Shown one piece after another: positions 1 to 6,519 of a DNA stretch of 18,628 nt. Below the pieces are notes generated by a model, which saw only the letters and a program-made list of their open reading frames with translations, had not been told where the DNA came from and did no database searches. A program made the position numbers and the translations under genes. Location: positions 1 to 18,628 of the forward strand of contig CAZDXJ010000047.1 in assembly GCA_964509475.1 (NCBI GenBank), read 5' to 3'. Each line of letters opens with the position of its first letter. Position 1 is the stretch's first letter. Origin of the DNA: CAZDXJ01 sp964509475. GTDB taxonomy: Bacteria > Pseudomonadota > Gammaproteobacteria > Methylococcales > Methylomonadaceae.

Positions 1-1180
1 GCCGGAACAGTACTATCTGCGCACCATTTTTCAATCCATCCAGATAATCCGCCCAAGCCTGCATCATTTCTTGTCGTTCCGGTAAATATTTGGCGTAATC
101 ATAAGTTCGTCTGGAAACGTTTGGGTCAAGATGTGCTAGTTGCCTTTCAATATAATCAGAATTAAAACCTTGCTCATGTAACAATGTCGATGCCATTGAA
201 CGAAATCCGTGCGCGGTCATTTCAGCGTAACCACAGCGCGTTAGTGCATCATTAAGAGCATTTTTAGACAGCGGATTTTGATTGGTACGAACACCAGGAA
301 ACACATACCGACCTTGACCGGTTAATGGCCGGATTTCCTCCAATATTCCAACCGCCTGCCTGGATAACGGTACAATATGAATATTCCGCATTTTCATTTT
401 TTCAGCGGGTATTTTCCACCTGGTATCACTAATTTCCGACCATTCCATTTGTCTTAATTCGCTTGGCCGAACAAATACCAATGGCGCCAATCGTAAAGCG
501 CACTTTGTAATAAAAAAACCGTTATAGCCATCAATAGCGCGTAACAATTCACCAATTTTTTGGGGTTCGGTAATGCTGGAAAAATTTTTGGTTTTAGCTG
601 GTGCTAATGCGCCTTTCAAGTCTTGAACGGGGTCACGTTCCGCCTTGCCGGTTGCTACAGCATAACGAAACACCTGGCTACAATTCTGCATGGCGCGGTG
701 TGCTGTATCCAATGCGCCCCGTGATTCGATACGTCGCAATACCGTTAAAACTTCAGGTGCGGTAATCGTGCCAATCTGTCGGTTTCCCAAACAAGGGAAA
801 ACATCCTTTTCCAGCCTGGTTAATATTCTGTTGCCGTGGTCTTCTGTCCAGTTGGCTTTGTACCTTTCATGCCAGTCACGCGCCACATATTCAAAACTAT
901 CATTCAACATGCGTTTGACGGCTTGTTTGTGTTCGCTGGGGTCGATGCCTTCAAATAGTAATTGTTTGGCTTTTTCGCGTTCTTTGCGTGCCTGCTTCAG
1001 ACTGATTTCAGGATAGACGCCAATGGCCAAGCGTTTTTCTTTCCCTGCAATCCGATATTTTAAGCGCCAATACTTTGCGCCGGTTTTCATGACTTCCAAA
1101 TACAATCCACCACCATCGAATAACTTATAACTTTTTTCTTTAGGTTTTGCGTTTTTTATTGCTGTTGCTGTTAGCTTCAT
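1..1180 (-). CDS. P4-type tyrosine recombinase/integrase (3' end cut by window edge)
   Basis: Site-specific recombinase that would integrate and excise the mobile element. The frame is open for 393 codons from ATG at 1180 to the left edge. The N-terminus (MKLTATAIKNAKP, then FDGGGLYLEV and KRLAIGVYPEISLKQAR) is the DUF4102 arm-binding domain of P4/CP4-57-like integrases. A SAM-like core-binding domain follows, then the catalytic domain. That domain shows an Arg in FVRPSELRQMEW, the HxxR box as TAHGFRSMAS, the second His in QLAHLDPN, and the probable nucleophile Tyr in RRTYDYAKYLPER. These integrases are about 400 residues long, so only a few C-terminal residues are missing. The start is chosen because the DUF4102 motif begins there. 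No good Shine-Dalgarno is seen. Three GGGGGCAT repeats lie just upstream. The gene looks intact as far as visible. Confidence 0.93.
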   Translation of the reverse strand, partial: MKLTATAIKNAKPKEKSYKLFDGGGLYLEVMKTGAKYWRLKYRIAGKEKRLAIGVYPEISLKQARKEREKAKQLLFEGIDPSEHKQAVKRMLNDSFEYVARDWHERYKANWTEDHGNRILTRLEKDVFPCLGNRQIGTITAPEVLTVLRRIESRGALDTAHRAMQNCSQVFRYAVATGKAERDPVQDLKGALAPAKTKNFSSITEPQKIGELLRAIDGYNGFFITKCALRLAPLVFVRPSELRQMEWSEISDTRWKIPAEKMKMRNIHIVPLSRQAVGILEEIRPLTGQGRYVFPGVRTNQNPLSKNALNDALTRCGYAEMTAHGFRSMASTLLHEQGFNSDYIERQLAHLDPNVSRRTYDYAKYLPERQEMMQAWADYLDGLKNGAQIVLFR

Positions 1181-1181
1181 G

Positions 1182-1221
1182 ATGCCCCCAAATATGCCCC
1201 CAATTTGTTTAGATGCCCCCA
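1182..1221. repeat. Three direct repeats ATGCCCCCA before the integrase start
   Basis: Copies of ATGCCCCCA occur at 1182-1190, 1194-1202 and 1213-1221, starts 12 and 19 bp apart. Each is followed by A or AA (read on the minus strand, TTGGGGGCAT). They end two bases from the integrase ATG. Similar G-runs precede many P4-type integrase genes. They may be integrase arm-binding sites or autoregulatory sites. That role is inference. Confidence 0.7.
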
Positions 1222-1235
1222 AACTTCTTTGAATG

Positions 1236-1250
1236 TTATTGTAACAATAA
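1236..1250. promoter_or_regulatory. Palindrome TTATTGT-A-ACAATAA upstream of the integrase
   Basis: A perfect 7-bp inverted repeat around a single base lies about 56 bp before the integrase start. It could be an operator for an element-encoded regulator or part of the att region. The sequence shows symmetry only; the role is unproven. Confidence 0.35.
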
Positions 1251-1255
1251 TACAC

Positions 1256-1281
1256 AAAAAAACCAGCATTATCACTGGTTT
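1256..1281 (-). terminator. Hairpin with T-run on the minus strand
   Basis: Arms AAACCAG (1260-1266) and CTGGTTT (1275-1281) enclose an 8-nt loop. Read on the minus strand, the stem is followed by seven T (1262-1256, partly within the stem). It would stop transcription coming from the oxidase side before the integrase. It may equally be part of the element's attachment region. Confidence 0.4.
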
Positions 1282-1317
1282 ATAGATTATATTGGACTTT
1301 ATCAAACATTAAAATGA

Positions 1318-2430
1318 AGGTACTTTCATCACTCCCATACCCATGAAATGACCGCTACCCAGGTTTATAAAGGTCTGGCCAGTTTGATTACGGTATCGGA
1401 TAGCGAGGAGCAGGCTCTGGATTTACCGCGCGGGCCGTATGATCAGCCCCTGGTTTTGCAGGACAGAACCTTCGACAGTCAAAATCAATTGCGCTACTGG
1501 CTGGGTATGCATGGGCGTATGCTGGGTTTTTTGGGTGAAAAAATCGTTGTCAACGGCAAAACCGATGTTGAATTCAAAGTAAAATCCAGAGCCTATCGTT
1601 TCCGCACATTGAACGCTTCCAATTCCAGAATCTACAAACTGGCCTGGGATGATGGCACAGCGCTGACCGCAATCGGCGTCGATGGCGGTTTGCTGGCAAA
1701 CCCTGAAACCCGGCCTTATATCATGCTGGCGCCCGGCGAACGTGTCGATCTTTGGCTGGATTTCAGTGGCCGGCCGGTGGGCAGCAAACTGAGGCTTGTC
1801 AGCCTCCCCTATAGTGGCGCCATGCCCTTCATGTATGAACGCATGATGGGCATGGGACATAGGATGTCAAACGGTATCCGGCAAGGTTCGAAATTTACCA
1901 TTGTAACGTTTCACGTCACTGAAAAAGTCAGCGATTCACCCGGGTTGCCCGCTTCTCTGACGACATTAAACCGGCTTACAGCAAGACACACCGATAATGC
2001 CAATAGACCAATACCCATTGCATTGAGCATGCGGCCGATGTCGCCGCGCTTGAACGGCAGAACCTTTGCAATGGATCGGGTCATGGATTTTGAAAACGTA
2101 GCCCTGAACTCAGTCAAAAAAATCCATATTTTCCATGACCGGCACAGGCAGGGTATGGGGCGGATGATGCGTATGGCTCACCCCATTCATCTGCACGGTC
2201 AGCAATACCAGATTCTGTCCAGAAACTCGTCGGCAATGAGTGCGGCCAGTTACGCATCGGTAAAAGACGGTTTTATCGATAGCGGCTGGAAAGACACCGT
2301 TTTGGTGATGCCCGGTCAGGAAATTGAGATTATCAAACCGTTCCAGGATTATAAAGGCTTATTTCTTTACCACTGCCACAACCTGGAACATGAGGACCTG
2401 GGTATGATGCGCCAATTTTATGTCCGTTGA
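1318..2430 (+). pseudogene. Multicopper oxidase, 5'-truncated (CueO/CopA-like)
   Basis: Periplasmic laccase-like oxidase that couples Cu(I) or other substrate oxidation to O2 reduction in its intact form. The in-frame sequence begins after a TGA at 1315-1317 and at once reads YFHHSHTHE, the HxH copper motif that normally closes the first cupredoxin domain. The family is then followed without a gap (TATQVYKGLASLITV). The C-terminus carries HPIHLHGQQYQ and HCHNLEHEDLGMM, supplying the type 1, 2 and 3 copper ligands. About 370 residues remain of roughly 500-600. The signal peptide, the first HWHG-type motif and most of domain 1 are absent. The ATG at 1348 gives 360 residues but lacks a ribosome site and lies after the conserved HSH, so it is an accident rather than a real start. 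The break coincides with the integrative element. Confidence 0.8.
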
Positions 2431-2444
2431 CGATTCAATGTGGC

Positions 2445-2648
2445 TTATTCCGTACTGACCGTTGTCGCCGTCAATCCTTTGGGTCCGTTTTCAAATTCAA
2501 ACGTAACGGCCTGGCCGGGTGACAAAGTCTTGAAGCCGGTTCCCTGAATAACGGAATGATGTACAAATACATCCTCGCTGCCTTCGGAAGGCTCTATAAA
2601 CCCAAACCCTTTTGTATTGTTAAACCACTTAACAGTACCTGTTGCCAT
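2445..2648 (-). CDS. CspA-family cold-shock / RNA-chaperone protein
   Basis: Small single-domain protein (67 residues) that binds single-stranded RNA and DNA and melts RNA structure. It begins MATGTVKWFNNTKGFGFIEP and contains both RNA-binding motifs: RNP1 as KGFGFI (residues 13-18) and RNP2 as VFVHHS (27-32). Length and sequence match the family from end to end. A good ribosome site AGGAG (2658-2662) lies 9 nt before the ATG. The gene converges with the truncated oxidase, 14 bp from its stop. About 140 bp separate it from the next gene upstream on the same strand, room for its own promoter and leader. Which paralogue it is, and whether it is cold-induced, cannot be read from the sequence. 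Confidence 0.95.
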   Translation of the reverse strand: MATGTVKWFNNTKGFGFIEPSEGSEDVFVHHSVIQGTGFKTLSPGQAVTFEFENGPKGLTATTVSTE

Positions 2649-2788
2649 GATTGTAATCTCCTAATTAAATCAACACATTCAGACAGAAATACAACCTCGA
2701 TAAGCGGACGGTTTGACAAGCTGACAGATTCCATCACGCCACATCTTTTCTGCACAGAACGAATTGTACTGCTATTTCGTGATAGATG

Positions 2789-3199
2789 CTATTTACAAAT
2801 TTGATAAAGCCCGTCCAATACCAGTGAATTCGGACTCACCAGGCCAACAATGATTTTGTCTTTGAGTACAGGTGCCCTGACCAGATTGTATTGGGCAAAA
2901 AGTTTGGAACAATAACGTATATCCATCTCAGGATGTACCGATATAATCGGAGCGTTCATGATTTCGTATACATTGACCCGATCCGGCGCCCTGTCCCTGG
3001 CCAGCACCAGACGCGCTATATCCGCCGATGTAAGCAAGCCATATTCATCCTCATCATAACGTTTTTCAACCACCAGCACGGAAGTGGCGCGTTGCTTCAT
3101 TTTCCGCAGTGCATCGCCAATTGTGGCATTGCCATCGATGCTGGCAAAATCGGTTTTCATGACATCGCAGACACGAATAATTTTTTTGGGACTTTTCAT
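2789..3199 (-). CDS. Two-CBS-domain protein
   Basis: Soluble protein of 136 residues made of a tandem CBS pair: first repeat about residues 10-67 (VCDVMKTDFASIDGNATI ... GLLTSADIARLV), second about 77-130 (VYEIMNAPIISVHPEMDI ... GLVSPNSLVLDG). CBS pairs (Bateman modules) commonly bind adenine nucleotides or related ligands and regulate a partner. There is no fused enzyme or channel, so it should act in trans. Its ATG overlaps the stop of the PII-like gene (ATGA), which indicates translational coupling. It is the last gene of the five-gene run headed by the membrane proteins. The likely job is an energy or nucleotide sensor for the DUF1538 transporter; this is inferred from position only. Confidence 0.85.
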   Translation of the reverse strand: MKSPKKIIRVCDVMKTDFASIDGNATIGDALRKMKQRATSVLVVEKRYDEDEYGLLTSADIARLVLARDRAPDRVNVYEIMNAPIISVHPEMDIRYCSKLFAQYNLVRAPVLKDKIIVGLVSPNSLVLDGLYQICK

Positions 3200-3546
3200 A
3201 CGCCATCCTCGAGTTCTTGAATTAATTCCTGCACCTGATGGGTTACGCCAATAGCGTCTTCAACATCAATCTGTATCGCTATACCGGTACCAGGCCGGGT
3301 TTCAAATTCGGCAGCATTGGAAATCTTCTCCAGAATGTAACGGCTGAGGTGTTCTTCCACTAGGAAAAGCAATACATCCCGTTGCGTATCCAGAGTCAAA
3401 CCCAGAAATGTTTTGGATTGCTTGATACCTTCACCGCGCGCATTGTTGATGACGGTGGCGCCTTTGGCGCCATGCTTGCGGGCGGTATCAAGAACCAGAT
3501 CGGTTTTATCGTCTTCGACGAAAGCAATGAGTAACTTAAAGTGCAT
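3196..3546 (-). CDS. PII-like (GlnB-fold) signalling protein
   Basis: Small protein of 116 residues that reads as a divergent PII family member. An N-terminal beta strand (HFKLLIAFVED) is followed by a helix, a segment in the T-loop position (ARGEGIKQSKTFLGLTLD, residues 36-53), a strand (RDVLLFLVEE), a helix, and a glycine-rich turn GTGIAIQIDVEDAIGV (residues 86-101) resembling the PII B-loop region. The first Tyr is residue 70, so the Tyr51 used for uridylylation in classical GlnB/GlnK is absent. PII proteins are trimers that sense ATP/ADP, 2-oxoglutarate or other small molecules and often bind membrane transporters. It lies 19 bp after the DUF1538 pair and overlaps the CBS gene, so the transporter is the natural target. 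No clear ribosome site precedes the ATG. Confidence 0.8.
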   Translation of the reverse strand: MHFKLLIAFVEDDKTDLVLDTARKHGAKGATVINNARGEGIKQSKTFLGLTLDTQRDVLLFLVEEHLSRYILEKISNAAEFETRPGTGIAIQIDVEDAIGVTHQVQELIQELEDGV

Positions 3547-3565
3547 AATATTTTTATCGGTTATT

Positions 3566-4339
3566 TTATTTCGGAGGATTATTCCGGTTTATCCATTGGG
3601 CTATCTGAGCATAGCCCAATACCGTGATGATTGGAAACAAACTGGCAAAAGCAATCAAACCGAAACCATCCAATAATGGATTCCGCCCAGGTACCGTCGT
3701 TGCCAGGCCCAGACCTAACGCGGTTACAATGGGTACTGTTACCGTTGAGGTCGTAACGCCACCCGAATCATAAGCCAAACCGATAATCAATTTGGGCGCA
3801 AAAGCGGTTTGGATGATAACGATGATATAACCCGCCAGAATATATAAATACAAATCTGTGCCACTGACAATGCGAAAACTGCCCAGAGCGATACCAAACG
3901 CAACCCCTATTGAAACGGCAATACGTAACGCAAAGGCATGAATCGCGCCACCCGAAATTTCTTCCGCTTTAATGGCAACCGCTATCAACGAGGGTTCAGC
4001 CAGGGTGGTTGCAAAACCAATGCTGGCTGCAAACCCATAAACCCAAGTATATGCGGCCCAGGGCACAACATCTGCCTCCGGGTTCACGCCGGTAAACTGC
4101 GGAGCGGTCAATTGCCTGGCCATCAATTCACCAATTGGAAAAAGCGCCATTTCCAATCCCTGCAAAAAAAAACTGATCCCCAGTAACACATAAATAAAGC
4201 CCACCAGGGTCTTCTTCGGATGCGGTATGGATCTGCGTATCACCAATAACTGAAATCCGACGATAATTCCGGCAATGGGCAGGATATCCCGGCTGGTGGC
4301 GACAACGGTTTCACAAAAATGCGCAACCCCTTCGATCAC
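3566..4339 (-). CDS. DUF1538 integral membrane protein, second subunit (UmpB-like)
   Basis: Multi-spanning membrane protein of 257 residues and paralogue of the gene before it. Shared motifs are GLEMALFPIGE (61-71), FATTLAEPSLIAVA (109-122), AYDSGGVTTSTVTVP (189-203), PGRNPLLDGFGLIAFASL (217-234). These are the hallmarks of DUF1538. As far as I recall, a DUF1538 pair (UmpA/UmpB) from a Halomonas species restored salt tolerance to an antiporter-deficient E. coli and was described as a two-component Na+(Li+,K+)/H+ antiporter. The ion here is unknown. Its ATG overlaps the stop of the first subunit (ATGA), fitting 1:1 synthesis. It carries a ~20-residue insertion (about 76-97) between membrane segments that the partner lacks. 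Confidence 0.85.
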   Translation of the reverse strand: MIEGVAHFCETVVATSRDILPIAGIIVGFQLLVIRRSIPHPKKTLVGFIYVLLGISFFLQGLEMALFPIGELMARQLTAPQFTGVNPEADVVPWAAYTWVYGFAASIGFATTLAEPSLIAVAIKAEEISGGAIHAFALRIAVSIGVAFGIALGSFRIVSGTDLYLYILAGYIIVIIQTAFAPKLIIGLAYDSGGVTTSTVTVPIVTALGLGLATTVPGRNPLLDGFGLIAFASLFPIITVLGYAQIAQWINRNNPPK

Positions 4340-5070
4340 ATCAACATCCCATAAATCATGACAAAAATCATCGGTGTCAGCGAAGCAAAGGCAATCAGGC
4401 CAAAACCATCCACCATTGGATTGCGGCCGTGTATCGCCGTGGCCAGACCCACACCCAACGCAGTAACCAGGGGCACGGTAATCGTTGATGTCGTTACCCC
4501 GCCGGAATCATAGGCAATGCCAATAATTTCTTCGGGGGCAAAAGGCGTCATGGCAATGACCGCGCAGTAACCGCCGATAATCAGATAATGTAAAGGCCAA
4601 CCCCGAATAATACGCAAAACGCCCAGCAAAATAGCAAACCCGACCGATAAAGCGACCGTGACCCGTAGTCCCAAGGCATAAGCGTCCCGGGCCTGATCAG
4701 TCTGGGCGATAATATTACCCAGGCTGGCTATTTTGGCGGACTCATCGGCAACCGCAATCAATGCCGGCTCGGCAACCGTGGTCCCGAACCCCAGACAGAA
4801 AGCAAACACCAATAACCAAAACAAACTGCCTTTACGGGCAAACGCAAACGCCATCGATTCACCAATCGGGAACAGGCTTTGTTCCAGTCCTTCTATAAAC
4901 AGGGTCAAGCCCAATACAACAAACAAAGTGCCGATCACCAGGTTCATCGCATCGTTTACCGGTTGCTGTATAACCAGAATCTGGAAAACCAGAATAACGC
5001 TGAGAATAGGCAATAAATCAAGACAACTGGTCAACAATTGTCGGACAAACCGGCTATGCAAAAAACCCAT
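4336..5070 (-). CDS. DUF1538 integral membrane protein, first subunit (UmpA-like)
   Basis: Multi-spanning membrane protein of 244 residues, same family as the next gene. Motifs are GLEQSLFPIGE (61-71), FGTTVAEPALIAVADES (95-111), AYDSGGVTTSTITVP (186-200) and HGRNPMVDGFGLIAFASL (214-231). The acidic residues in AEP and YDSGG and the polar TTST stretch inside otherwise hydrophobic segments are candidates for an ion path. DUF1538 pairs are reported as two-component cation/proton antiporters; transport here is inferred. The start at 5070 gives an N-terminus that aligns with the paralogue (both reach FQ at residues 29-30), but no strong ribosome site is visible. It sits 53 bp after the unrecognised membrane protein and overlaps the second subunit by 4 bp. 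Confidence 0.85.
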   Translation of the reverse strand: MGFLHSRFVRQLLTSCLDLLPILSVILVFQILVIQQPVNDAMNLVIGTLFVVLGLTLFIEGLEQSLFPIGESMAFAFARKGSLFWLLVFAFCLGFGTTVAEPALIAVADESAKIASLGNIIAQTDQARDAYALGLRVTVALSVGFAILLGVLRIIRGWPLHYLIIGGYCAVIAMTPFAPEEIIGIAYDSGGVTTSTITVPLVTALGVGLATAIHGRNPMVDGFGLIAFASLTPMIFVMIYGMLM

Positions 5071-5123
5071 CAGATCTTTGTGTACGGATTAGTTTATTGG
5101 ACAAGCCCGGAAATCTTCGTCAA

Positions 5124-6020
5124 TCAATTGAAAAAACCTTCCGATAACCCGGTAACCTGTTTCTCCGCAACTTCGGAAACCGGCTTGCCTTCAATGGTTG
5201 AAAACAATATTGGAATCAATGTGGCAACGGCAATGGATTCAACAATCGCCGCCTTGATGGCCCAGGCAAAAATCATTGCAAAAACGATATTCCAAATACC
5301 CAATGTAAAGGGCAGCATACCAATCAGCCAGTTGATTGGAAACAGCATAACGAATATAAAAAATATCCAGACGCCGTACATAAATCCACTCAAGCAATAA
5401 ACCGGCTTTGACAAGGTATCCATTTCCTGAATAAATAACGTCAAGGCCTGTTTACAAGCCCGTTTGCTGTCACCATTACCCAGCTTGATCGCAAACGCCA
5501 ACACCGGTTCGGCAATAAACGCGGCCAACACATTGACCAGCGTCCGTAGTGCTTTATCGCAATAAGGATTGGATGATGACAAATTAAACTTCTGCATATA
5601 AACCCGCCCCAAAACACCCCGGATATTCCTTTCCAGAACGGCAAGCTCTTCAACCGAACCAAAACAATCCACCACCGTATTTTTGGCTTGTTCAAGTTGC
5701 TGCTGACGAGGCAGGGTTTCCCGGCTCTGCATCTGCAGCAACAATACTCTCAGATGACCTGTGCGTAACGGTACAAAAATGGAACCGCGCAATTTCATCA
5801 AGATGTAAGCGCAGGCTGACAGCCCGATGATCGCCATGATGGTTGCCAGCATCGCTGAACGTATGCCAAATGCAAACACGATCAAACCAACCCCGGCGCC
5901 TGCCAGAGCTGAAGCCAGATAAGCAAAACAAACGGCAATCCATATCCCAAGTTTGTTAAGCGTACAGGGCATGGTTTTTTCAACCAGTTGCGTGGCTGTC
6001 AGTAAGTTAATTTGTGACAT
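5124..6020 (-). CDS. Unrecognised multi-spanning membrane protein heading the DUF1538 operon
   Basis: I do not recognise this family. The product is 298 residues from ATG at 6020, chosen because GGAG lies 8 nt upstream; a TTG at 6056 in the same frame has no such support. It has hydrophobic segments at about 24-50 and 55-75, a polar region of about 80 residues rich in Gln, Arg and Glu (80-155), then hydrophobic stretches at about 157-180, 207-228 and 230-275, and a short polar tail. The segment AFIAEPVLAFAIK (168-180) resembles the AEPxLIAVA motif of the DUF1538 proteins downstream, possibly by chance. It is first in a run of five minus-strand genes with gaps of 53 bp or less. It may be an accessory subunit of the transporter or a separate membrane protein. 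Confidence 0.7.
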   Translation of the reverse strand: MSQINLLTATQLVEKTMPCTLNKLGIWIAVCFAYLASALAGAGVGLIVFAFGIRSAMLATIMAIIGLSACAYILMKLRGSIFVPLRTGHLRVLLLQMQSRETLPRQQQLEQAKNTVVDCFGSVEELAVLERNIRGVLGRVYMQKFNLSSSNPYCDKALRTLVNVLAAFIAEPVLAFAIKLGNGDSKRACKQALTLFIQEMDTLSKPVYCLSGFMYGVWIFFIFVMLFPINWLIGMLPFTLGIWNIVFAMIFAWAIKAAIVESIAVATLIPILFSTIEGKPVSEVAEKQVTGLSEGFFN

Positions 6021-6136
6021 CAGTAAACTCCGAAAATAACAATGGGTAAATTTCAAAACGGCATGGATAGATTCACATATCCCGATAAATCAATGATCTA
6101 CACCTTCAAAACAAGGCCCGGGTGAGCCGTCGGCTG

Positions 6137-6164
6137 ATTTCAATGGTATTCCAATTGTTGAAAT
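6137..6164. repeat. Inverted repeat ATTTCAA-N14-TTGAAAT between divergent genes
   Basis: Arms at 6137-6143 and 6158-6164 in the 226-bp spacer between the divergent membrane-protein operon and ubiK. The symmetry and location would suit a regulator binding site shared by both directions. Nothing else in the spacer is recognised. Confidence 0.25.
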
Positions 6165-6178
6165 TTAGCCAATAAATC

Positions 6179-6207
6179 TGGTCAATACAGAACCAATTCG
6201 GTAATAT
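6179..6207 (+). promoter_or_regulatory. Possible sigma-70-type promoter for ubiK-comM
   Basis: TGGTCA (6179-6184) and TAATAT (6202-6207) are separated by 17 bp and lie 39 bp before the ubiK start. Each hexamer matches the consensus at four of six positions, so this is only a weak candidate. Confidence 0.25.
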
Positions 6208-6246
6208 CTTCAAATCTATCGTTTACTTACAAATCGGGAATGACTC

Positions 6247-6495
6247 ATGTTTGATCCAAAAACCATTGACAATATCGCAAACCGACTGGCGGACACGATT
6301 CCTCCAGGCCTAAATGCTTTCCGTGAAGATATGGAAAAGAATTTCCACGCTGTTCTGCAAAGTGCCTTGGGTAAACTGGATCTGGTTACCCGGGAAGAGT
6401 TTGAAGTACAAAAAGCGGTATTGGCAAAAACCCGGCAAAAACTGGAAGACCTGGAAGCCCAGGTAACCCGCCTGGAAGAAAAAAACCAATCCTGA
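6247..6495 (+). CDS. ubiK: Ubiquinone biosynthesis accessory factor UbiK (YqiC/BMFP family)
   Basis: Small protein (82 residues) of the BMFP family. In E. coli UbiK assists aerobic ubiquinone biosynthesis together with UbiJ and the Ubi complex, and forms coiled-coil trimers. The sequence shows an amphipathic N-terminal part (IDNIANRLADTIPPGLNAFREDMEKNF is the region, residues 7-33), then LVTREEFEVQKAVLAKTRQK and a C-terminal heptad-rich helix LEDLEAQVTRLEEKN, all typical. Length matches the family (about 80-100). A CGGGA ribosome site lies just before ATGTTT. The comM start follows 24 bp after the stop, and the ubiK-comM neighbourhood is common in gammaproteobacteria. Confidence 0.93.
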   Translation: MFDPKTIDNIANRLADTIPPGLNAFREDMEKNFHAVLQSALGKLDLVTREEFEVQKAVLAKTRQKLEDLEAQVTRLEEKNQS

Positions 6496-6519
6496 TTTTT
6501 TTGTACCGGAATGGACGCC

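Larger units (their letters stand above)
1..1320. mobile_element. End of an integrative element (integrase side), inserted in a multicopper oxidase gene
   Basis: The stretch holds an integrase gene reading out of the window to the left, three short direct repeats before its start, a hairpin, and then an abrupt change into multicopper oxidase coding sequence at about 1318-1321. An integrase beside an att site with a truncated host gene is the usual picture of an integrated island. The exact boundary is not visible because the second att copy lies outside the window. It must fall between about 1222 and 1321. The rest of the element and the missing 5' part of the oxidase gene should lie to the left. 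Confidence 0.55.

Noticed and set aside
1348..2430. Multicopper oxidase as an intact 360-residue gene starting at ATG 1348
   Set aside because: Homology continues in frame upstream of this ATG (YFHHSHTHE), the first cupredoxin domain is missing and no ribosome site precedes it. Treated as a truncated gene.
6021..6056. TTG start at 6056 for the unrecognised membrane protein
   Set aside because: The GGAG ribosome site lies inside this extension, 8 nt before ATG 6020.
6511..6519. ATG 6511 as the comM start
   Set aside because: The GGA ribosome site would directly abut the codon; the family N-terminus MSLAxV begins at 6520.
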